NCBI RefSeq assembly: GCF_001888165.1
Contig: NZ_CP015455.1
Span: forward strand, 2,970,001 to 3,034,000
Direction of reading: 5' to 3'
Origin: Syntrophotalea acetylenica
GTDB taxonomy: Bacteria; Desulfobacterota; Desulfuromonadia; Desulfuromonadales; Syntrophotaleaceae
Length of the DNA: 64,000 bases
The position numbers and the translations under genes were made by a program. Shown here piece by piece: positions 25,759 through 34,131 of the stretch. The notes below the pieces were generated by a model that saw only the letters and a program-made list of their open reading frames with translations, did no database searches and had not been told where the DNA came from. Every line of letters starts with the position of its first letter. Position 1 is the stretch's first letter.

Positions 25759-27460
25759 CCTGAATCAGTGAGAAGCCAGTCTGCACCTCTCGGGTAATGC
25801 TCGCGTAGCCATTTTCGCGAGACACTTTGCCTGTGACGCCACCGCCTTGAACCGTTTTTCCGGTCAGGCGGGGCCGTTCTTTGACAATTCAGCTGATTCT
25901 AAGGCGATGTTGAGCGGGTTCTCCTGTTTCTGGGCGAGCGGCATTGGCCACACCCTCGGTTGCGGTTTTTCAGAAGCTATGCTGTGCCGGCTGGAGCCTT
26001 AGCCGTACGCAAACCGGGCGTAGGTTGTTGCAAACGACGCGGCCTGATCGTGGGCATGACAACTGAACCGCAGGGTCAGGCCACGACAATGGCGGATCAA
26101 CCGAGCGGCGCAGTAGATCAGGTCCTGAATCACCGTCTTGATCCGCCGCCGCTGCTTGGCGCGTTTCGCCTGGGCCTTGCCCATCAGGCCGACCTGGCCC
26201 ACGGCCCGCAGGATATTGTAGGCCAGGGCCGAACAACTCATGACCAGGGCATTGGTGGCGAACTTGCCTGACGGCAACCGCTCCAGGTCCATGTCGCTCT
26301 TGAGTTCGGAATGGTACTGCTCGCACAGCGCATGCCCCTTGTAAAACTCGATCACCTTGTCCTTGGCGACGGTCAGGTTGGTCCACCAGCCCTCGATCAT
26401 GACGTCGGGGACCAGCAGCGGCGTGCCATCCTTCTCAAAGTAGCGCTCCGTGGCCCGCAGCACACGGCGGACTTTGATGGTTTTTTCCTTGCCATCCTCG
26501 TCCTTGTAGGTGCGCTCGACGATTTCCGTCATGATGGCGATGCGGCCCTTTTTGTCCTGTTTGATCATCTTGCCCTTGGCGAAGACCTCGCTGGCTCTGG
26601 CCGGCACGTCGGTTCCCCGGGGATTCCACTTGACGATGAAGTCGACCCGCTCACTGACCAAGGTCACCAACGTCATGATCGCATCGTGGGCGCTGTCCAG
26701 CCGCACCAGCAAGGGGGCCTCGGTCAATAGCCGGCTCTTGTGGATGGCCCGCAACAGAAAAGGGACGAAACCTTCCTGGGCATGCTGGGAGCCGGGGCGC
26801 TGCTCGATCTCCAAGCACCACCCCTCCAGGCCAAGCCAGGCTGCAATCGGTGCAAAACCGTTGAACTTGCGGTAGGTCCAGGAGACACCCTCTTTCTTGG
26901 TGTTGGAGTTGTCCTGTGTGAAGACGTCCAAATCCAGCGGCATGTGACCCGCTGGCAGCGTGGACAGCGCGGCCTTGGCCTTCTTCAGCAACTCGACGGT
27001 GCAGAGGTTGACGATGGGGCGCACCGCTTCGGCGACCTTGTCCATGCGCTGGCGCAGGGTTTCGGGGGAGGGCACGTTCTGCACTCCCAAGGCCGCAGCA
27101 AAGAATTCATCATCCTCCCAGAAGGGGCGGATGGCCTCGAAGTCGCTCTTGCCCTGACAGAGCAGCCCGAGATAGCAGCGCAGCACGTCGGCGGTGGCGA
27201 TCCCTTGGCAGGGCGCGGCCTTGGCCACCCGAGAAGCGAGCGTGGTGTAGCGGTTGACGGCCAGTCCGACCAGGGCCATGCCGGACTGGGAGGTGTAGAA
27301 TTCGCTGTCGGACTGCTCGATAGTGAACCGCGGAAACGTCATGAAAAAATCTCCTTGGGTGAATTTCGAAGCGGTTCGATAGTAGCAGAAAAGCCCAACA
27401 AAATCAGCTGATTGTCAAAGACCAAACAAGAAATTACGATTACAAACTCACTGATTCAGG
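25759..27460 (-). mobile_element. IS1380-family insertion sequence
   Basis: The ends CCTGAATCAGTGAG (25759) and CTCACTGATTCAGG (to 27460) are perfect inverted repeats. The target duplication TCGGG lies at 25754-25758 and 27461-27465. The 1702 bp carry one transposase. Confidence 0.93.
25999..27342 (-). CDS. IS1380-family transposase
   Basis: The 447-residue product has the DDE_Tnp_1/IS1380 layout: DLDVFTQDNSNTKKEG for the first aspartate, LLVRLDSAHDAIMT for the second, and the acidic third position in CEQYHSELKSDMDLERLPSG. It opens FTIEQSDSEFYTSQSGMALV and ends in a basic region. AAGGAG precedes ATG 27342. The gene appears complete, and its element has intact ends, so it may still be mobile. 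Confidence 0.93.
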   Translation of the reverse strand: MTFPRFTIEQSDSEFYTSQSGMALVGLAVNRYTTLASRVAKAAPCQGIATADVLRCYLGLLCQGKSDFEAIRPFWEDDEFFAAALGVQNVPSPETLRQRMDKVAEAVRPIVNLCTVELLKKAKAALSTLPAGHMPLDLDVFTQDNSNTKKEGVSWTYRKFNGFAPIAAWLGLEGWCLEIEQRPGSQHAQEGFVPFLLRAIHKSRLLTEAPLLVRLDSAHDAIMTLVTLVSERVDFIVKWNPRGTDVPARASEVFAKGKMIKQDKKGRIAIMTEIVERTYKDEDGKEKTIKVRRVLRATERYFEKDGTPLLVPDVMIEGWWTNLTVAKDKVIEFYKGHALCEQYHSELKSDMDLERLPSGKFATNALVMSCSALAYNILRAVGQVGLMGKAQAKRAKQRRRIKTVIQDLIYCAARLIRHCRGLTLRFSCHAHDQAASFATTYARFAYG

Positions 27461-27474
27461 TCGGGGGCTTCTAA

Positions 27475-27705
27475 ATGGCGCAATTTAAAACACTTCAGTT
27501 TCCAAACACTCCCGCAGGGCAAGCGGAAAAAAACAATGTACTGGGGCGAGAGACCAATCAAGGGTGGCTAGTTGTCTCGGAAACCATTGCGCCCGGTAAA
27601 CTTAAGGGTGGGAATGCTTGCTGTCTATTCTTAATCTGCGCTCCGTTCGCATTTTTCGCTGGGCATAAAGACGACATAATCACAGTCACGCTACAAAAAG
27701 ACTGA
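27475..27705 (+). CDS. Small cassette protein of unknown function (76 residues)
   Basis: The ORF starts one step after the DUF2085 stop (TAAATG) and ends six bases before attC 2, so it shares one cassette with DUF2085. It reads MAQFKTLQFPNTPAGQAEKN, with a central hydrophobic stretch ACCLFLICAPFAFFAG that could be a membrane segment. No family recognised. Today its upstream sequence is the IS1380 end, so expression is doubtful. Confidence 0.55.
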   Translation: MAQFKTLQFPNTPAGQAEKNNVLGRETNQGWLVVSETIAPGKLKGGNACCLFLICAPFAFFAGHKDDIITVTLQKD

Positions 27706-27710
27706 TGGCC

Positions 27711-27771
27711 GCTAACCCGTCAGTCGAGAGGGACTTCGCAAAAGCGCGCAGCCCCTCCCTTCTACGTTAGC
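27711..27771 (+). other. Integron attC site 2
   Basis: The 61-bp site runs from GCTAACC to CGTTAGC. GAGAGGGA and TCCCTTC pair as the inner arms with one extrahelical G, and GCGCGC-containing sequence forms the loop. It closes the DUF2085 cassette and opens the next. Confidence 0.85.
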
Positions 27772-27789
27772 TGAAAAAGGATCAGTCCG

Positions 27790-28257
27790 ATGGATCTATC
27801 AGTCCCGGTTGTACTTGAATCACTCGCCAAAGCGGGCGCAGCTGTAAAAGCGCTGAATACTTGGTTGAAAAAAGCCAACGGGAACTCACGAGCCCTAATT
27901 GGGGAGCTCAAGGATAATCTCATCTACCTTGATCTAGTGGCGCAAGACGAGGTCGAACTTTCAGAAGTCATCGAAAAGATCTCCGTTGCGGAATACAAGC
28001 GATTAAGCAAAGAGGGATTTGACTTCAATGCGCTAAAAAGAACAAAGGTCAAACAGTACCCATCTCTTGCAAGCACTGATTTAGCATCGTGGCCGGGGAA
28101 AGAGACGCAAGATCTCGTTGAATCAATTTACGAGAAGATCAACGATCTTAAGATCAGGTATCCGCACGTGAAAAACAATTCCAAGTATCGCTGGCCCACG
28201 CGTGTCCAAAACATCCGAAAACGAGTCTGGTTGTTGTTGAAGCATGTCAACAGCTAA
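27790..28257 (+). CDS. Cassette protein of unknown function (155 residues)
   Basis: The protein reads MDLSVPVVLESLAKAGAAVK and is helical and charged, with no signal peptide or membrane segment. It begins 18 bases after attC 2 and its stop codon lies inside the R'' box of attC 3 (GCTAAC), the tight packing typical of integron cassettes. No family recognised; the charged helical pattern (GELKDNLIYLDLVAQDEVEL) would suit a regulatory or adaptor protein but this is a guess. Confidence 0.65.
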   Translation: MDLSVPVVLESLAKAGAAVKALNTWLKKANGNSRALIGELKDNLIYLDLVAQDEVELSEVIEKISVAEYKRLSKEGFDFNALKRTKVKQYPSLASTDLASWPGKETQDLVESIYEKINDLKIRYPHVKNNSKYRWPTRVQNIRKRVWLLLKHVNS

Positions 28258-28362
28258 CAAGGAGGTCAAGCCGTTCGCCTGCGGCTCACTCGGACGCTCA
28301 GCACTCCGCGCCTGTTCGCGCATGGCTTCGCCATTGATGTTCGATCAATCGCTCCTATGCCT
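28253..28362 (+). other. Integron attC site 3, left half only
   Basis: GCTAACAAGGAGGTCAAGCC has the R'' and L'' boxes of an attC. No matching CGTTAGC follows before the RAYT element begins at 28363, nor just after it, so the right half has been lost. Confidence 0.65.
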
Positions 28363-29409
28363 AAGGGGACGTTCTTGAAAATTATAAAATCGTCTTTAAT
28401 TTTTTTCTCAATTCCGTCCCTTCCTGAAAAATAGACTCCCCTCTGTTGGCGGCATGCGAAACAGCGGCGGGGGTATAAGCCAAGACCGGGCCAACATCGA
28501 CCCCTTTTAAACCCCATTTCCTGATCGCCACATAGCAAATGACCGCTTTTGCCCCGGCAAGATTTCGATTTTTACCCGACTGACTCAGGGCTGCGGGTTC
28601 GACGCCATAATGGCTCGCGACCAGATCCATGAGCTCTCTAAGAGAGCGTTTCTCTCCGACAGGGAACTGGTCGGCATGCCGCAAAACCCGTTCAACAAAA
28701 TCTCCGCCCCCCAGAACGCGATCATCGAAAAGGCTATCGTCGTCGAGATCAGGATCGAGATCCAGGCTGGCCCGTTTACCGCCAGCGGAGAGGTTGGCCG
28801 AAGGGGCGTCTACTCCGTCGGCGATAAAACGGGTATACTGTTGCCTGGCTGCCCTGAGGCGCTTGGCGAAAAGCGGCAGAACCTGCCTGTCGTTAATCAC
28901 CGACCGAAAAGTTTTGCCCAGCAGTTCGCGATGCCCGCACCAGGGATAATCTTCAAGGGACTCAACCGATTTCACGATGCCGGCCCGCAGCGGATTCAGG
29001 TGGATGTACCTCACCAATTCCAGAAGATAGACATCCCCGTCGCAGACAATCGATTTATACCGATTCTGAAACAGATGCCCGACACGGCCGTGCCGCAGGT
29101 TGAAAACCACGGCGTAGCCGGTCAGCAGGCGACGCATGAATTGGGAAAGCTTGGTGGCACTCGGCTGCAACAAGAGATGAAAATGGGAATCAAGCAGCGC
29201 CCAGGCAAAGCAATCCGTCTCCGTCTCGGCCAGCAACCGTGAAAGGCGGGAGAGGAGCTCCTCGCGATCTTGATCATCGAGAAAAATCGAGCGTTTCTCA
29301 ATTCCTCTGACGATGACATGGTGTAAAAGGCCGGGGAAATCTATGCGGGATTGTCTGGGCATGAGGGGAGATTACCATAGGAATTTATATTTATCAAGAA
29401 CGTCCCCTT
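28363..29409 (-). mobile_element. RAYT element, copy 2, with terminal inverted repeats
   Basis: The same 1047 bp as copy 1, with AAGGGGACGTTCTTGA at the left and TCAAGAACGTCCCCTT at the right. Both copies also share TATGCCT just left of the repeat, so the element may begin a few bases earlier. Right flanks differ. It sits on the remains of attC 3. Confidence 0.85.
28382..29362 (-). CDS. REP-associated tyrosine transposase (RAYT), copy 2
   Basis: The 326-residue product is identical to copy 1 except for Val in DVGPVLAYT; other differences I noticed are silent. It has the intact HxH motif (DSHFHLLLQPS) and the tyrosine helix (RYIHLNPLRAG). Two near-identical full copies 5 kb apart mean recent duplication, which is unusual because RAYT genes are generally single-copy and immobile. 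Confidence 0.9.
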   Translation of the reverse strand: MPRQSRIDFPGLLHHVIVRGIEKRSIFLDDQDREELLSRLSRLLAETETDCFAWALLDSHFHLLLQPSATKLSQFMRRLLTGYAVVFNLRHGRVGHLFQNRYKSIVCDGDVYLLELVRYIHLNPLRAGIVKSVESLEDYPWCGHRELLGKTFRSVINDRQVLPLFAKRLRAARQQYTRFIADGVDAPSANLSAGGKRASLDLDPDLDDDSLFDDRVLGGGDFVERVLRHADQFPVGEKRSLRELMDLVASHYGVEPAALSQSGKNRNLAGAKAVICYVAIRKWGLKGVDVGPVLAYTPAAVSHAANRGESIFQEGTELRKKLKTIL

Positions 29410-29496
29410 GGAACGCACTCGACCTTAACTTGTTCATGGTAGGTAATGATCATAGTGGCCTATTTTCCTAGGATTCAACGTTATTGATTTGATAAC

Positions 29497-32400
29497 TTAA
29501 CCACCCCGCCGATTATCCTCAAACATCTCCACCGGCATCGGATACCGCAACCGCCACACCATTTTGATCGGCCGGTCGCTCTCGTAACGCACCATATCCA
29601 CCGGCCCCAGATAGGTAAACGGCACCGTGACGCCATTGCGTCTCTTCTGGTCACGGGCAAAGACCAGGATCGTGTAACCCCGCTCCCGATGGTGAATCAG
29701 GTTCTGCCCGTCCGTGTGATGCTGCGCGGTATTCGCCTGTGACTCCCAGTGCATAAGCTCCCTGCTGATGGGGTAATCGGCGTACATGGTACTCGGTGAG
29801 AACTCCTTCTCGGTCTTCTGAAAGGTGACCAGCAGCACATAGGTCTTTACGTCAGCAAAGTGGAACGAGCCGACACCGGTCTGCCCGGCTGTATCCAGAT
29901 TTGCCCGGCCGAAGACCGCCTGAATCTCCTTGCCGCCGTAGTGGGCGTGCAGCTCCAGCGGACAAGCGATGGGGAGTTGCGGAATCAGGCCGCTGACCTC
30001 GGTGGTGTCCTGCGACCAGGCAAGGATTTCGTCCAGGTCAGCCAGGATCGAAGGATTGCGTGCCAAACGGCGGAACGCATCGTCCAGAGAGGCGATGCCG
30101 AGCTTGCTCCCCTTGTCTCCCCACAGCCGATAGTACACCGACATGACCGCATCCCCTGCCACGGCCAGCGCCTCGTCAATGGCACCCTGGGCAACCTTGG
30201 CAAGCACCTGCCGCAACCGGGTAAGCTCCGCTGGACCATTGATGAAGGAGGCGCGCAACAGAGTCTTTTTCAGCCGTGCCAAATCTGGATCGGCGGGGAT
30301 CGGCGCCAACTGAGCCTTGGCCTTCCATCCCGACCAGGATTCCCTGGCCAGGAGCACTTCCGGTTCGTAATCGTGGTAGCGGATGAAGTTGCCGAAGGTC
30401 AGCTCCTGGCCGCTTTCGCTACTGAAGGTCTGCAGCCGATCGGGCACCTGCACGGCCAGGCGGCCGAGGTTCTCCTTGATGTTCTCCAGCACGTACTGCC
30501 GGGAGAGGCGGTCGAGCTGAATGGAGCAGCCGGCCGGGAGGTGGGGGAAATCCTGCTCCACTTCCTTGTCGATGGAAAACCGATGCCGGGGGAGGAGCGC
30601 TTTCAGCTTGGTGTCGACCCGGTAGCGGCGGTGGGCCTGACCGACGAAGTCGAGCACGGTGAGGCAGTCCTTGCCCGGAGCATGGCGCAGGCCGCGCCCG
30701 AGCTGCTGGAGAAAGACGGTCAAACTCTCCGTAGGGCGGAGGAACAGCACCGTGTTGACCTCCGGCACGTCCACCCCTTCACTGAGTTTGTCCACGGTAA
30801 AGAGGAAGGTGAGGCGGCCGCTTTTCAAGTCAGCCAGCAGCTCCCGGCAACGATCACCGTCCACCCCGGAAACAAAGGCAGCGGCAGGGATTCCCAGGCT
30901 CGTGAAGGACTCTGCCATGAACTCGGCATGCTTGATGGTGACACAGAAACCGATCCCCTTGAGGGCGGTCAGATCGGGCTCGTAGCGATGGAGCGCTGCA
31001 ATGATGGCATCGACGCGCTGTTTGGCGCGGACGCTATCGAGCACATAGACGTTTTCCAGGGCCGAGGCATCGTACTTGCCGTTGCGCCAGAACTGCTCGC
31101 CGTTGATGGCGATCGGGTCGGCCACGCCGAAATAATGGAAGGGACAGAGGAGCTTTTCCTCCAGAGCTTCCGGAAGGCGGATCTCGGCGGCGAAACGATT
31201 GCCGAAATCGGCGGCCACGTTATCACCGTCCATCCGTTCCGGGGTGGCGGTTAGGCCGAGGAGAATCTGCGGGGCAAAGTGGTCGAAGAGCGCCCGATAA
31301 CTGCTGGCGGTGCCGTGGTGGGCCTCGTCGGCCACGATGTAATCGTAAAAGCCGCTCCCCACCTGTTCCCAGAGCCGTCGGCTGTTCAGCATGCCGACGG
31401 AGCAGAAGAGGTGCTCCAGGCGAGTGGCCTGAAACTGACCGACCTGCAGTTCTCCGAAATTCTGGTCACGCAGGACATGGGCAAAAGTGGTGCGGGCCTG
31501 CTGGAGAATCTCCTGGCGATGGGCCACGAAGAGCAGCCGGGCCTGCTTCTGCTTCTGATCGAAGAAGCGCTTGAAATCGAAGGCGGCGACCACCGTTTTG
31601 CCCGTACCAGTGGCGGCGATGACCAGGTTGCGCCAGCGACCATGGGAAGTGCGCTCACGTTCCAGCGCCTCCAGGATGCGTTCCTGAAAGGGGTGCGGGC
31701 GCAAATCGAAGAAAACTGCCGGGCCATTGGTGTTCCCATTCTTGCCGCGAGCAATGGCTGCACGAAATAGCTCCGGCCGCGCTGGATCGAAGGAGACGAA
31801 CTCGCGGCTGTTCCAATAGGTCTCGAATTCGACGGAGAACTTCTCCAGGATATGCGCCATGTCCTGCGCCGTGACCTTGAGGTTCCATTCCAGGCCGCTG
31901 GTGATGGCCGCCTGGGACATGTTGGCTGAGCCAATGTAGGCTGTAGAGAAACCGCTGTTGCGTTTGAAGTGATACGCCTTGGCATGGAGCCGGGTGCGCT
32001 CGGTATCGTAGGAAACGCGCACCTCGACATTCGGCAACCGGGCCAGCCACTCCACGGCCGGGGCATCGGAGGCCCCCATGTAAGAGGTCGTGATCAGGCG
32101 CACCGGCACCTGCCGGTCACGCAGGTCCTCGAAGGCCGGCAGCAGCAGGCGCAGTCCCGACCACTTGATGAATGAAACGAGGATATCCACCCCATCGGCG
32201 GAGCCCATCTCTTGAAGCAGTTCATGGGCTAATTGAGGTTCTTGAGGGGAGCCGGTAAAAAGGCTGCTTTCAGCTAACGGGGTGTGGGGACGAGGGATTC
32301 CTGATTTTCCATAATTGGGCGGGGTGATTTCTAGCAGGAGAGGCTTTTCTCTTGGGGCAAGTCGATGTTTTTCAAGGTGTTCTTTCCCCGGATCTTGAGC

Positions 32401-32628
32401 AACTTGGGCTAGAATCCTGTTGCAAAGCGCAAGCCGTTTCTCCGGGTCGGATTCCTCTCTTAGTGCTTGTTCCAACACCTTTGCAACAAATGCGGAGTAA
32501 CGACCAGGCTGCTCTTCTGGGACAATTTTCCCGAAAACAGACCTTAGCTCCGGGTGTTTAGCTAAAGCATCACTTAAATACTCATCAATAAGTGCGTCGT
32601 AGATGCCATGGGGAAACTGTCCACTCAC
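29497..32628 (-). CDS. PLD-nuclease/DEAD-box helicase/DUF3427 protein
   Basis: The 1043-residue protein has four parts. Residues about 1-110 are helical. About 125-290 form a phospholipase-D-like nuclease domain with HAKAYHF and YIGSANMSQAA. About 310-700 are a superfamily 2 helicase: Walker A AATGTGKT, DEAH box in IVADEAHHG, motif III GLTATPER, and motif VI QQLGRGLRHAPGK. The rest is DUF3427 (GSFHFADVKTYVLLVTFQKT ... YLGPVDMVRYESDRP). It probably tracks along and cuts nucleic acid. The GTG start at 32628 overlaps the stop of the NUDIX gene (GTGA), so both are coupled. This pairing recurs near defence genes; a phage-defence role is inferred. Confidence 0.87.
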   Translation of the reverse strand: MSGQFPHGIYDALIDEYLSDALAKHPELRSVFGKIVPEEQPGRYSAFVAKVLEQALREESDPEKRLALCNRILAQVAQDPGKEHLEKHRLAPREKPLLLEITPPNYGKSGIPRPHTPLAESSLFTGSPQEPQLAHELLQEMGSADGVDILVSFIKWSGLRLLLPAFEDLRDRQVPVRLITTSYMGASDAPAVEWLARLPNVEVRVSYDTERTRLHAKAYHFKRNSGFSTAYIGSANMSQAAITSGLEWNLKVTAQDMAHILEKFSVEFETYWNSREFVSFDPARPELFRAAIARGKNGNTNGPAVFFDLRPHPFQERILEALERERTSHGRWRNLVIAATGTGKTVVAAFDFKRFFDQKQKQARLLFVAHRQEILQQARTTFAHVLRDQNFGELQVGQFQATRLEHLFCSVGMLNSRRLWEQVGSGFYDYIVADEAHHGTASSYRALFDHFAPQILLGLTATPERMDGDNVAADFGNRFAAEIRLPEALEEKLLCPFHYFGVADPIAINGEQFWRNGKYDASALENVYVLDSVRAKQRVDAIIAALHRYEPDLTALKGIGFCVTIKHAEFMAESFTSLGIPAAAFVSGVDGDRCRELLADLKSGRLTFLFTVDKLSEGVDVPEVNTVLFLRPTESLTVFLQQLGRGLRHAPGKDCLTVLDFVGQAHRRYRVDTKLKALLPRHRFSIDKEVEQDFPHLPAGCSIQLDRLSRQYVLENIKENLGRLAVQVPDRLQTFSSESGQELTFGNFIRYHDYEPEVLLARESWSGWKAKAQLAPIPADPDLARLKKTLLRASFINGPAELTRLRQVLAKVAQGAIDEALAVAGDAVMSVYYRLWGDKGSKLGIASLDDAFRRLARNPSILADLDEILAWSQDTTEVSGLIPQLPIACPLELHAHYGGKEIQAVFGRANLDTAGQTGVGSFHFADVKTYVLLVTFQKTEKEFSPSTMYADYPISRELMHWESQANTAQHHTDGQNLIHHRERGYTILVFARDQKRRNGVTVPFTYLGPVDMVRYESDRPIKMVWRLRYPMPVEMFEDNRRGG

Positions 32629-33026
32629 GACTGAACCCCACAAGCTACAAGATAGGAATCAACGACGGGCAAATCTGCTTCAGCCCAGTCGAGACAGTGA
32701 AGTTCTCCCGCTGGCAACCAAGCCAGGGCTGCGTGCTCGTGAAGAACAATCTCCTCCGTCTTGAGCGAACAGATAAACGGATAAAGCGTAATCGCAAACT
32801 TCTGATAATTGTGGGTGCTGGCAGGAAGGCTCTCTTCGATGCCAACCTGAATGCTCATCTCTTCAAGCAATTCCCGCCGAAGGCATTCCTCAGGAGACTC
32901 TCCCGGATCGATCTTTCCACCGGGGAACTCCCATTTGAGCGGCATACTCATGCCCTCGCTCCGTTGGGCGGCAAGGACAAGGCCGTCACGTTCGATGATG
33001 GCGCAGGTTACGTGAATGTGTTTCAT
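32625..33026 (-). CDS. NUDIX pyrophosphohydrolase (MutT-like)
   Basis: The 133-residue protein carries the NUDIX box: GGKIDPGESPEECLRRELLE followed by EM, with the glutamates that bind magnesium. The front part (HVTCAIIERDGLVLAAQR) and tail fit the (deoxy)nucleoside triphosphate pyrophosphohydrolase group. It would hydrolyse damaged or modified NTPs to monophosphates. Its stop overlaps the helicase start, so the two act together or are co-produced. ATG 33026 is used; an upstream TTG is also in frame. Confidence 0.9.
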   Translation of the reverse strand: MKHIHVTCAIIERDGLVLAAQRSEGMSMPLKWEFPGGKIDPGESPEECLRRELLEEMSIQVGIEESLPASTHNYQKFAITLYPFICSLKTEEIVLHEHAALAWLPAGELHCLDWAEADLPVVDSYLVACGVQS

Positions 33027-33093
33027 ATCCAATTTTACCTATTGATATCGTCTTGATTTTTATTCCAAATCAACCAACGCTTCACGAAGATAA

Positions 33094-33996
33094 TCAATAC
33101 GCTTGAACACCATACTTCAACAATAACCGGGGCAATATATCGTCTATATTTTGCACTTCCTTATCCTGAAGCTCGATAAGGTTGAATCCATATTTTTTAT
33201 AGATCTCAATTTTCTTTGCCTTTCTGGCGATGTACTTTTGGTCGTTCTCATACCCCCAATATTCAATGTAAACTTTTCCTGTCGGGATATAAAAATCTGA
33301 ATAAACATCTTCCTCTATCGGCAATTTTCTTTCATATGCATGGACGATTTCCGCCATGTATAACCAATTATCGATAAGCATTTCTGCCTTGGACCGAACA
33401 AAATGGCCATCAGCGCTTCGGTGCTTTGCCTCAAATTTATCTCTAAATCCCACTGGTTCCGTTTCAGAGTCAGTGCCATTGTCGACAGCTTGGGCGGGTT
33501 GGGTATCATCTGTCCCTTTGACCTGACCAATCGTTTCAATGAGCGACTTGGATTCAATAATCAAATCAGGCCAACGAACGTAGGGTATCCCAGATTTTCT
33601 ATCCTCTGCCTGAATGCCACCTTGTTTTTTCCCTTGCTCCGTGACAATCCAACCTTTAAGGCCTTTATTCAGCCAGCCGAGTTCCGAAAGGATAAAGTTG
33701 ATCTTGTTTGCCGATAATTCAAAGGCTTGCCCGATGGCTGTCGCCGTGAGCAAATTTGGGGAAGGTTTGTTCTCGGTGGTATTTGGAGGGTTGAGGTTGA
33801 GATCTTCCGGCCAAACTATGTACTTTCCATATTGTGGAGATTCTTTATAATCCCCGCCTGCTTTTTCTCCCTCTTTTGTCAAAATCCACTTTTCCTCGTC
33901 CTTTTCAATGAGGCCGAGGGCCAACAAATTTGCAAATAACTCTTTTGTGGGGATATTGAGTATTTTTGCTAGTGCCGTTGTTGATACTTGTTTCAC
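33094..33996 (-). CDS. Winged-helix plus PD-(D/E)XK-like nuclease protein
   Basis: The 300-residue protein starts with two winged-helix-like units (TTALAKILNIPTKELFANLL ... WILTKEGEKAGG; LTATAIGQAFELSANKINFI ... WIVTEQGKKQGG). The C-terminal domain has HFVRSKAEMLIDNWL, then SDFYIP and KVYIEYWGYENDQKYIARK, which fits the E, D, ExK pattern of PD-(D/E)XK nucleases. It would bind and cut nucleic acid. Start is ambiguous between TTG 33999 and GTG 33996 after GAGGAG. The gene is AT-richer than the helicase gene. Proteins of this kind are sometimes mislabelled glycerol kinase in databases; nothing here supports that. Confidence 0.7.
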   Translation of the reverse strand: MKQVSTTALAKILNIPTKELFANLLALGLIEKDEEKWILTKEGEKAGGDYKESPQYGKYIVWPEDLNLNPPNTTENKPSPNLLTATAIGQAFELSANKINFILSELGWLNKGLKGWIVTEQGKKQGGIQAEDRKSGIPYVRWPDLIIESKSLIETIGQVKGTDDTQPAQAVDNGTDSETEPVGFRDKFEAKHRSADGHFVRSKAEMLIDNWLYMAEIVHAYERKLPIEEDVYSDFYIPTGKVYIEYWGYENDQKYIARKAKKIEIYKKYGFNLIELQDKEVQNIDDILPRLLLKYGVQAY

Positions 33997-34131
33997 CAAC
34001 CCTATCTCCTCTAAAGCCTATTGAACCGGCTATACACCGCTAACAGGTGGCAGCCGAATAATCCCTTCTCTGTGCTCCTTAAAAAATCACTGATCATGCA
34101 AAAGCTTATCCGGCAGCTCAATCAAGAAACA

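Larger units (their letters stand above)
25405..27474 (+). pseudogene. Cassette-borne DUF2085 membrane protein, interrupted by IS1380
   Basis: The N-terminal 118 codons (25405-25758) encode a hydrophobic protein with the DUF2085 signature CHRMADRSFFVLGRQFHICA and CARCTGLFVG. The IS1380 element enters after ATC GGG. Removing it with one copy of the 5-bp duplication TCGGG restores ATC GGG GGC TTC TAA, a 120-residue protein that stops one base before the ATG of the next cassette gene. The start is 13 bases after the attC 1 core. Function of DUF2085 is not known. Confidence 0.82.

Noticed and set aside
25130-28400. An integron integrase gene near the attC sites
   Set aside because: The only recombinase-like genes here are IS1380, IS200 and RAYT transposases; none has the tyrosine-recombinase R-H-R-Y pattern.
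29860-31254. A 464-residue plus-strand ORF inside the helicase gene
   Set aside because: Antisense shadow of the helicase coding frame, which has all SF2 motifs on the minus strand.
34038-34060. GCTAACAGGTGGCAGCC as a further attC start
   Set aside because: No matching inner arm or CGTTAGC box follows within a normal attC length.
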